Source of the DNA: Mycocentrospora acerina
Taxonomy: Eukaryota > Ascomycota > Dothideomycetes > Pleosporales
DNA: 15,530 bases
Direction: 5' to 3'
Assembly: GCA_022701365.1 (NCBI GenBank)
Contig: JAKUHH010000387.1
Coordinates: forward strand, 1-15,530
Shown here: positions 1 to 7,348 of the stretch, in pieces
How positions within the stretch are numbered: position 1 is the first letter of the stretch
Layout of the letters: each line of letters opens with the position of its first letter
Program-made: the position numbers and the translations under genes
The notes under the pieces: model-generated
The model's database searches: none
The model's input: the letters and a program-made list of their open reading frames with translations, nothing else
What the model was told of the DNA's origin: nothing

Positions 1-1025
1 CTAGAAATATAATATAAAGCATTCTAAAATTAATTTACTTATTTTTAAGAATTATAATATCTATAAATTTATAGCAGCAATAAAAAAAATTTAAGTTTTA
101 GTTATTTAGTTAGTAATATTAATATTGTAATTATTTTTTTATCTTTTAAGATTTAATTTGTAGCAACGCTAGTAAGAAGGGAGTAATTTAAATAAATTAA
201 AAATATCTACTTTAAGGTATATAAGGGTACTTAGACTAAAAGGTTAATTATATTTACTATTTTCTATATTTATAGGTCTTATACAAAAGGTTATAAAAAC
301 TATTTAATAAAGTTATTTATAAATTGTGCTTTTATAAATCTTTGTCCTTAGAATTGCTATCTAGACTAGGTTTATAATATATATCTTTTAAATAAGTATT
401 AATTAGCTTTAAGGTAAGCTAGGATTTATTATTGTAAGCAATAAAATATAGAAGCTTAATTTTTAAGTTCTCTTTTATCTATAAATAAAGAATTACCTAA
501 AAAACTCTATAATATAATTTTTATGTATTCTTCTATTTATTAAAAGCAGAATTGCTTATTCCTTAAAAATATTTTTTCCTCTATTTTATGTACTTTTATT
601 TAGTTTTTGTAATTTTTATTTAAGAAGTAGATTTTTTACTTTAATAAATCTATTTCTTTAGTGTAGTTCTAACTAGACTATATATTAGAAAAGTTTTACC
701 TTGTTAAATTTAATAGTAAGTTTAGATTTTCTAAGGGTTATAGAAATCTAGGAGTTAAGTGCTTAAACACTGTAGCATTAATAATTAGTCTCTCTTATAG
801 TTTATTCTAGTACATGATTATTACTACAGAATAGCATAAACTTATAATTAATGTGTTCTGCAATTACTAAAAATAGACAAGTGAGTAAGTTTCTCTATTA
901 AAATTCTCTAAAGCCTAATCTTCTGACAATTACAGCACTCCTAATGCTACCTAAATCTATTTTATTTAAGACAATCAAAAAACTTAGTAATATAAGTTAT
1001 TATTTAAAGTCTTATTATAAATAGG
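1..1025. repeat. AT-rich RIP-mutated repeat relic (left flank)
   Basis: About 1 kb of very AT-rich DNA with no usable reading frame on either strand. Read through by eye, it holds essentially one CpG, inside the octamer GCAACGCT at 163-170. The remaining C residues sit mostly in CT (AG on the other strand), while TA is very common. Loss of CpA and CpG with gain of TpA is the classic footprint of repeat-induced point mutation of repeated DNA in ascomycetes. The original element is presumably a transposon, but I cannot assign its class. The edge near 1025-1070 is where normal composition, including CpG, returns. Confidence 0.75.
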
Positions 1026-1884
1026 AAAATGGCTTCACAATCCTTTAAAATCTCCTAATCTTCATTCTACTGCCGACGCGCTGGGAAGTATGCCCAAAGT
1101 GATTGTGTACAAGACTCAAATAAGCTTCCCCAGCAGGAAGCGGAAGTAATTATAAGATATGTATTAGACTTAGGTTAACTATAATTCGTGCTTACTTCAG
1201 CAGCTGCATGTGAAATGGCTAAAAAGCTGCTAGTTGTACGTAGTAGAAAACCTTGCAACGAGGAGCAGGTGCTCTGCAACGTGGCTTACTCGCTTACCAG
1301 TATTTATAATTGGAGCAATTGCGTAGTATCAATAGCATAGGCAGGGTGCCTGATTATTGAATACACAGCTTAATTCTACTACGCTATGGAAACCAAAAAG
1401 ACACTTTAATATATCATCTTATAAACCACAAGATATAACAGTACCCTATTCTTAGGATAAACAGCTTCCTGAAAAGTAGACACCGGTCAAAATAAATACT
1501 ATTCAATCTTTTTTAATCTAGATCTGTCTAAAAAGAACTAATAGAAAATAGGAATAAAAAGAACTAGCTTGTAGACCTTGAAAAGTTTTTATTTAAAATA
1601 GAAGAATATAAGTGCTTATAAAAACTAATTAATATATTTTTGCTCTACTTATTTGCCATTTAAGGTTCGTTGGCATCTGACAATTAAGTTGATTTCCAAA
1701 TTTGTTTGCTCTTGCATCAACTTAAATGTGAAGGCATTTATCTAGTCGAGACATAAAGAATCTAAGGATGTGTCCTGCTACTAGATATTACTTTTCCTAT
1801 ATATATACTTCCTCTCTGTAGAAGATCTTGCACTTGTGCTTCTCCCAAATAGCAATATTTAAAGATTTTATTTTGCTCACTCGC
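1026..1884. other. gene-free stretch downstream of the hydratase-like gene
   Basis: No convincing reading frame on either strand. Composition is mixed, with a second AT-rich patch around 1490-1640 in which AAAAAGAACTA occurs twice. A perfect 10-bp inverted repeat (1684-1693 with 1716-1725) lies about 160-200 bp past the stop of the minus-strand gene that ends at 1885. This could be part of its 3' untranslated region or terminator region, but nothing proves it. Confidence 0.5.
1684..1725. repeat. 10-bp perfect inverted repeat, 22-nt loop
   Basis: TTAAGTTGAT at 1684-1693 is the exact reverse complement of ATCAACTTAA at 1716-1725. As RNA it could form a weak AT-rich stem. It lies downstream of the minus-strand gene ending at 1885. 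A functional role such as 3' end formation is only a guess; a chance repeat is possible in AT-rich sequence. Confidence 0.4.
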
Positions 1885-3014
1885 TTAGCTTCTCGGAGGG
1901 GCGATGTCTAGAACGGCATAACCTGTCTTTTGACCGAAGAATCGTCCCTTTACAGTTGCGAAGGCCGATACAGCTGGTATCGAGTCTTTTGCGTAGATCT
2001 CTTGGTCGTTACGGACGCTCTTGATGTCAAGGAAGTCCCCATTGTCAAAATCAAGGAACCATCTTGTTTGGTAAGTATAGTTCGAATTTGGAGAAGTCCA
2101 AGTGTTCCCCGGCTCAATCGATACCTTAACTCGGACTATTTCCATACCATAGTCAGTGCGGACAGTTGCAAATCGTAAATGCTGTTCTGGGTTCTTATTG
2201 TCGGAAAGCCATATACTGGCTTTGACATTTGAACCTGGAAAATGAACCCCAAACCAAGTAAACTCGCTATCAACTCCGCCAAATCCATACTGACGGTCAT
2301 ACCAGGTCATCGAGCGTTCCTCGTCGACCTGGAGGATCGAGTTTCCTATAGTCAGAGTGCCTGAGGTCTGGCAACTCGGAAGAGACCACTGCCAAGTATT
2401 GCCGTTTCCCCAAGAGAAGAATCCCGTTCCGGCATTCAGAATGACGCGAGATGTTGCATTCACTGTGAGATTATACTCATAGTGATCAGTCGAACCCCTC
2501 GAGAACATGGTTGAAATACTATCATGAGAGTTGCTTGATAACTCAAAGCCAGGTACTTCAATACTGAGTGTCCCGTTCTTGATTGTTGAATTACTCGGAA
2601 AAGGAAGGTCCTTATAGCTCTGCCAGTAGTTTTCTGGGTTGCCGATGTCTAAGAGTGAAGTCCTGATGGTGACACTGCTGGTAGGAAGTACAAAGGCCTG
2701 CGACAAGAGAATATACTCAGTCGAGTTGACCAAGGTCAAGTAATGAGCGGACCAGAATGAGCTGACAGGCGCTCTGATTAGCTGTGACTCAGGCAAGGAA
2801 AACTGGCTTGGTAGTTCCGCCTGTTGAAAGCTATTAGTTCTTAGAATAGCGACCAGCAGGCTTTCAGCATGTTTTACAAAGAGGACAGGACTGAACAGCT
2901 TGACTGATGACAGGTACGAACATCATAAATAGTTATCGAATTCTCTGGAGAGAAATTGAATATTGCGTTGCTTGCCGCAGGGAGCGCCAGCAGCAAGAAC
3001 GATGCGATAGACAT
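1885..3014 (-). CDS. secreted kievitone hydratase-like (CrtC/AttH lipocalin-fold) protein
   Basis: Two exons, 3014-2922 and 2820-1885, joined in phase 0 across a 101-nt intron (donor GTTCGT at 2921, acceptor TTTCAACAG ending at 2821, CTAAT branch-like motif just before). The product is 342 residues; Fusarium kievitone hydratase is about 350. Exon 1 gives a clear signal peptide (MSIASFLLLALPAASNA, then IFNFSP), so the protein is secreted or in the secretory route. Family marks are TWYDRQYG at residues 203-210, the WFGVHFPG stretch just after it, and the many Trp/aromatic-rich strands typical of the CrtC-like double lipocalin fold. Six N-glycosylation sequons (about N63, N108, N113, N148, N152, N278) fit the known extracellular glycoprotein. 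Kievitone hydratase adds water to the prenyl group of the bean phytoalexin kievitone. The same fold also includes fungal pericyclases (Diels-Alderases), so the substrate here is open. The ATG at 3014 was chosen because it supplies the signal peptide; the larger exon has no ATG near its start. The gene looks intact. Confidence 0.85.
2821..2921 (-). other. intron of the hydratase-like gene
   Basis: Begins GTTCGT and ends TTTCAACAG on the minus strand, with GAACTAATAG as a likely branch region about 10-15 nt before the acceptor. It contains in-frame stops, so it must be removed to join the signal-peptide exon to the body of the protein. GTACCT four bases inside the donor is a competing site, but it would break the frame. 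Confidence 0.75.
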
Positions 3015-3105
3015 TACTAGTAACTTGGGTTTGATAAGGTCAGATGGCAATGAGATAAGGGTGAGCTTTCTAGAATATGGACTTGAACCTCATGTGTCCG
3101 TTCTC

Positions 3106-3113
3106 TTAAATAA
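3106..3113 (-). promoter_or_regulatory. TATA-like box of the hydratase-like gene
   Basis: TTATTTAA on the minus strand, about 92 bases before the ATG at 3014. Position and sequence fit a fungal TATA-type element, but short AT motifs are common here. Confidence 0.3.
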
Positions 3114-3167
3114 GACCCGAATACCAAAAATATCAAAGCTTTGCTTGGAGAGTGCTTGGAGAAACAG

Positions 3168-3191
3168 CCGACCGGAGTCATCGGATAACCG
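3168..3191. promoter_or_regulatory. cluster of CGG/CCG triplets upstream of the hydratase-like gene
   Basis: Four CGG or CCG triplets fall within 24 bp about 155-180 bp upstream of the start at 3014: CCG at 3168, CCGG at 3172, CGG at 3182, CCG at 3189. The last pair reads CGGATAACCG, an inverted CGG-N4-CCG. Zn2Cys6 proteins bind CGG pairs with a spacing typical of each protein. The half-site CGGAT also occurs in the sites upstream of the dienelactone hydrolase gene. Binding by the regulator in this window is inference. Confidence 0.35.
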
Positions 3192-3605
3192 TGCACGCTA
3201 AATTGGAACGAAACAAACAAGCATCAGTGATGACCGTAGACCCAGACGGAGAGTGCCAACGATATGATTCATGCATGTTTTGTGCTAATTGGTGAACTGA
3301 AAACTTCGCAACCTCTAGTTTTTCGCAAAGGTAACACTTTGTGTGACGACAGATTATTCTATCAAGGTTAAATAATAGTTCCTTGCTTTAACTTTGGATT
3401 TTGTCCTATTTTTTCAATACGGAAATGTAAATGTATTTTTGGGTACCTCGCAAAATATGTGATATGATCTGCGTCACCGCGCATAAGTCAGATAATCAGA
3501 GATGAGGACTTGACCACCACTTTACTCTCCTTCCCCGTCCAAAACGCCAACAAAGTCATGATGACATGCTCGAGCCCGTTGCAGAGTGCCTTTCTCGGCA
3601 ACTAG
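3192..3605. other. gene-free upstream region
   Basis: No convincing reading frame. This is the distal upstream region of the hydratase-like gene; composition is ordinary with CpG present, unlike the RIP-mutated flanks. Nothing else was recognised. Confidence 0.5.
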
Positions 3606-3673
3606 CTATTCTCGGTAATAGACCCAGCTCGGTACTGAACCCAATTCGGTAATGAACCCAGCTCTGTGCAAAG
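3606..3673. repeat. imperfect 17-bp tandem repeat, about four units
   Basis: Units start at 3606, 3623, 3640 and 3657; the middle two read CCCAGCTCGGTACTGAA and CCCAATTCGGTAATGAA. The outer units are more diverged. It lies in gene-free DNA between the hydratase-like gene and the LTR-like stretch. Its role is unknown; it is a candidate minisatellite. Confidence 0.6.
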
Positions 3674-4638
3674 CCCCTTGTGTGCAGAGTACACCTTTAC
3701 CTTTGCCTTCATCTGAGATTGTTCGGAAAGAGATTTCAGTAGCTACCCTAGCTTCGATAGTATCTTGTGGTAACATATACTATTCGATGAGCCTATATAA
3801 CGCCCACTTCGAGATCCGATACATAGCCTGTTTTGCAAGAATTTATATATTTCTTGAATTTTGACGTGGGCTAACCTAGCAAGTGATCCTTGCGAACGAG
3901 TATTTCATGTGGGCAAAGACGTCTACGATGACTGCTGTGTTGTTCATATCTGCCAACGTAGGTGGATAGCTGGGCAATCTGCGCATACCAAGCCAAGTGT
4001 GACAAAAATGACTCCAGTGATTTTGTGAGGGAACAATCAGGAGAGAATTGTTTTCTTATTTGGAGTGAAGGATTTGGAGACTACATAGGTGCTGGGTACT
4101 CACGTGCTCACAAACGTGGCAGTACACGAGTATTGACTGACAGATTTTTTAGCAGTAGAGCGCCATTAAACAGCTGTTGTCAATGCAAAGTATCCATAGA
4201 ACTGTCTGTTCCAGCTTACTTTACTACTTTGCTGAGCGCTCAAAGCCTTTGCCACCTACACGGGCAACCTTGCCGCTATGCGCATTAATATGACCAGCCC
4301 CCAACAAAATTCCACTCCCCGATTCGCACACCACTCCGTCCCTCGCATGTTGATACTGGAACAGATATCAGACTTGACAAACTGCTCTTGTGGGGCTGCG
4401 TGTTGCCTAATCTGTTTTAACATGCGCTTCTTAATTTAGAACCAGAGAAAAACTCTTCAGGAAATGACTCTACCCCACTCTGCCATGCAAGCCAAAAGGT
4501 ACCGTAATCTATCATCTGATAGATTTCAAGATAGAGTAGAACAAATCCTCTGTGCACAGGCCAATAGGATCTGCTACACGTTAAGGTGGCAAATCATAAA
4601 AAATGTCTAGTCGTGGCAACGCTTAGGCTAGAGGGTCC
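3674..4638. other. region without a supportable gene
   Basis: A few open frames occur here, the longest about 108 codons at 3962-4288, but that one begins with GTG rather than ATG, has no recognisable motif and no clear introns. A TATA-like CCTATATAACG lies at 3793-3803. A perfect 9-bp palindrome (AATCTATCA, TC, TGATAGATT) is at 4506-4525. I find no protein homology I can name. GCAACGCTTAGGC at 4616-4628 recurs at the edge of the right AT-rich block. Confidence 0.4.
4616..4628 (+). repeat. 13-bp motif shared with the right flank
   Basis: GCAACGCTTAGGC occurs here and, in the same orientation, at 14663-14675. Both copies are preceded a short way upstream by AGTC. The first eight bases also occur at 163-170 in the left AT-rich block. 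A 13-bp exact match at these positions suggests a shared transposon end rather than chance, but no inverted partner or target duplication was found. Confidence 0.4.
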
Positions 4639-5080
4639 TGTTACGAACCAAAACAGAGAGCAGCGGTTACGCAGTTTGTAAGGATTTGGATATCTTGTAA
4701 AGCAGCACACCCTTGTGTAAGTAATATGTTAAGTGTATCAACGCAGGCAAGGGGAGAGTGAACTGAATATGGGCCTGATCCAACATAAGGCCGTGGGAGT
4801 TCTGTGACTGACAACACTAGGAATACTATTCTCTTCACCTATAACTCTTGTTTGAAAGATACAGAAAATTACTCTAGCTATCTAAGCTTCTAATATCCCT
4901 ATATATTGTAGTTTATAGGGGTTTTAGAATATTACAAAATCTGTGCTATTACTAAGGAAGCGTAAGTGTAGTCTCTAAAGAGCTAACAGCAAGGGGTTAC
5001 CAGGACGTGAGACTGAGTTAGAGACGATTCGAATGTTTTTCACAATACCTTTATTTCAGCACGAGGTTATTATATTAGGC
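4639..5080. mobile_element. possible solo LTR or LTR fragment
   Basis: Starts with TGTTACGAACC, the TGTTA-type start common to fungal Ty1/copia and Ty3/gypsy long terminal repeats. It runs through non-coding DNA with a TATATA-containing stretch near 4902-4910 and ends near CTTTATTTCAGCACGAGG at about 5049-5066, which resembles the poly(A)/U5 part of fungal LTRs. No matching second LTR, primer-binding site or target-site duplication was found, so the right edge is a guess. The composition is not heavily RIP-mutated. Confidence 0.25.
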
Positions 5081-6187
5081 AGCAAGTCTTAATGCTTTAA
5101 AACGAAATGATAAAATTGAAGCACAAATATTTATATGAAGTGTATTATAGAGTTTTAATCAGAAAAATCTAATATTTTTACTAGGCTAACACGAATTGCT
5201 AAATCTATAAAGTTAAGATTTTCTTGTACTGCAGAATAGTTTAGATCTACTTAAGATTAGACTTCATTTTTGTCCTAGTTTTCACCTAACAACATAAATC
5301 GTCCAGCTACGGTGGCATAGAGATTAGCTATTACCAGATCACATAAGATAGGTGACTTGATCAAAAAATCTTCCTTTGAATGCTTACTCGCGATTCCAGT
5401 TTATTGTTATGATGTAAACTGAACTAAATCTTTTTTTCTAACTCACAACATTACAGTGAAATAGCCTGAACTGTTTTCTCTATACACCTAGCATCAGAAG
5501 GTCTGCAACTACTAGTATTAAGTCTCTTTTCAGGATTTTACTTGATAGCTACTATGTTTTACTAGCATACTCGATGTCATGTAGTGAAGCTATCTTAGTC
5601 TCTACCTAACTGAACTCTAAAGTTTTACACACGTAGATATTTTAATATATAATAAGAGCCTCCTAGGTCAAAATTTCACAGAAATTTCGACATACATTTT
5701 AGAGGAGCAGAAGAGGATTATTAATTAATTAGAGCACTATTTACATTCTTTTGCCGTCTTATATTTCCCAAAACATTTAATTAAAACGCACTTAAATGTT
5801 TCTAAATAAATGTAAATATTTAATTCAACATTATGTCAAATCAATTTTTTTTAACTCTCTTTTTCTACGTGCCTTCTACGTCCTGCTTTGTAGAGATGTC
5901 TTGCTTTGTGGTCTTTTTAATCTTGCAGAGACTACTGAAGTTCTTTTATCACTGCTACGTTTCTGCTTTCGGTAAGTTTGTTCCAGTTAATTTGTCTAAA
6001 TATGATCACTTGATTATGTGCCTTAGACGTCGAATGATAATAATGGAGTCTTGACCGAAGCTTCAAGTAATACGTAAAGGTAAGGTTAAACATACAGAAA
6101 ATTCGCAACACTTAATATACAATTTACTCACAAGCCATTGTATACCGTAAATTATTTAATATCAATGTTATCTGATCATCTACTTAC
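5081..6187. other. AT-rich intergenic stretch
   Basis: AT-rich but still containing CpG, so less mutated than the flanks. The only ATG frame of note is 5833-6054 (73 codons, Phe/Cys-rich), with no recognisable motif. I treat it as chance. If the broken minus-strand gene at 6640-6188 had further exons past its GTAAGT donor at 6187, they would lie here, but I could not identify any. Confidence 0.4.
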
Positions 6188-6640
6188 AGATCAGGCTAAC
6201 TATATCAACATTGCGGGGGTCGCAATTGTTTAATGCTTCATCCGTTACTTCGCCGTATTCATCCTCATCATATACTCTTAAGAACGTTAAACCACTTCAA
6301 TCAATCCTTATCATCCAAGCAGGATTAGATGGGTCAGATAGTGTATCTCTCAATCTGACTCTCATCGGTGTAATTTCTTAATCGTTCAATGTCTAATTGT
6401 GCGACGTCATCAAATTGCCGGTTTTAGCTTCCTCGGCGAGAGCCAACACAACTTTTAGGGGAAAATCAGGGTTATTTATATCGGCGGCGATGATCGCAGT
6501 GTTTTTTTTAAGCGTTCAGACTTAAATAGAAATCCTCTTGATTTCGCAGGAGTGACTTCGTGTGCGACTGTTATTGGTGAGGGTTCAGTTTCAGCCAATT
6601 CGTGCGGGAGCCATCGAGAAATGCGGGGTAGAGCGCTCAT
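6188..6640 (-). pseudogene. broken gene of unknown function, divergent from the regulator
   Basis: From an ATG at 6640 the minus strand reads protein-like for about 45 codons (MSALPRISRWLPHELAE and onward) to a run of eight A's. One extra A there would continue the frame into AADINNPDFPLKVVLALAEE. After a further break, either a frameshift or a 51-nt intron starting GTCGCA, comes SDPSNPAWMIRID, an in-frame TGA, then SGLTFLRVYDEDEYGEV. The exon ends at a consensus GTAAGT donor (6187-6182). I do not recognise the family. The coding-like stretches, plausible donor and head-to-head position 180 bp from the regulator's start argue for a former gene. The broken homopolymer and the TGA argue that it is dead, although the A-run could be a sequencing error. 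A wholly chance origin is not excluded. Confidence 0.35.
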
Positions 6641-6820
6641 CCGAAAGTAGAAAGGAAGTGCAATGACAAATGACAAATCTGACCGGAGAAGATCCGAAAT
6701 TTTGTACAAATAGCTCCAAGGAACAAAATCAGGCCCATAAGCGTTTCTGTTCCATGTCGCAGGACAATCGGCAATTTGTATTGCTTCTTCGCCGCCTGTG
6801 TCTCCGCATTTTTTCTCTCT
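6641..6820. promoter_or_regulatory. divergent promoter region of the regulator
   Basis: 180 bp separates the regulator's ATG (6821) from the ATG of the divergent broken gene (6640). It contains an inverted pair CGG-N7-CCG at 6684-6696 (CGGAGAAGATCCG). Upstream ATGs at 6664 and 6672 on the plus strand open short frames that would act as upstream ORFs if transcription begins before them. Self-regulation by the Zn2Cys6 protein is possible but unproven. Confidence 0.35.
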
Positions 6821-7304
6821 ATGACCGGACGCAGCCATGCAACAGATGCGCCGCCGACGAAGCGGCAAAAGGTCGATGTCGCTTGTGACTTGTGCCGTTC
6901 CAAGAAGGTGCAGTACCAGGCTTTCTGATCAAAGCGAAGCTGCTCTTGCTAATTTATCAGATTAAATGTGATAGTGTCAGACCAGGTATGATTTAATCGT
7001 TTCTTGACACCCACATGGAATCTGTACCCTGAAGACGCTGGGTAGCGCGTTCATTCGGCCCCCGTCGGCTCGCAGGCAGTTGCAGAAACTGCCCATTAAT
7101 CATTGCCTAACACTTACTTGTCTAGTGTGTGGTCCCTGCTTGAAAAGGAAAGATTTTTCCTCATGTTGCTCGTGGGAAGGCAGTCTTTCTCGCAACCTTC
7201 AGCCATCACGGGCAGAGGTATTGAGGCTTAAAAGGCGCATTGAGGAATTAGAGTCAAATACTGTTAATCAGGGCGACACCGTCAACGATAACCCTCATAA
7301 TAAT

Positions 7305-7348
<44 letters not shown>

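Noticed and set aside
1930..2178. 82-codon plus-strand frame
   Set aside because: It lies antisense inside the hydratase-like exon and has no motif.
3017..3220. 67-codon minus-strand frame
   Set aside because: It overlaps the leader and promoter of the hydratase-like gene, has no motif, and ends just before the better-supported ATG at 3014.
3962..4288. 108-codon plus-strand frame considered as a small secreted effector
   Set aside because: It starts with GTG, has no signal peptide and no recognisable motif.
5833..6054. 73-codon Phe/Cys-rich plus-strand frame
   Set aside because: It lies in AT-rich DNA; the hydrophobic composition is expected from T-rich sequence and no family is recognised.
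6210..6226. Inverted repeat ATTGCG, 5-bp loop, CGCAAT
   Set aside because: It lies within the coding-like part of the broken minus-strand gene and is short enough to be chance.
6476..6868. 130-codon minus-strand frame across the regulator start
   Set aside because: Its 5' half is antisense to the zinc-cluster exon. Only the part from the internal ATG at 6640 looks coding, and that is listed as the broken gene.
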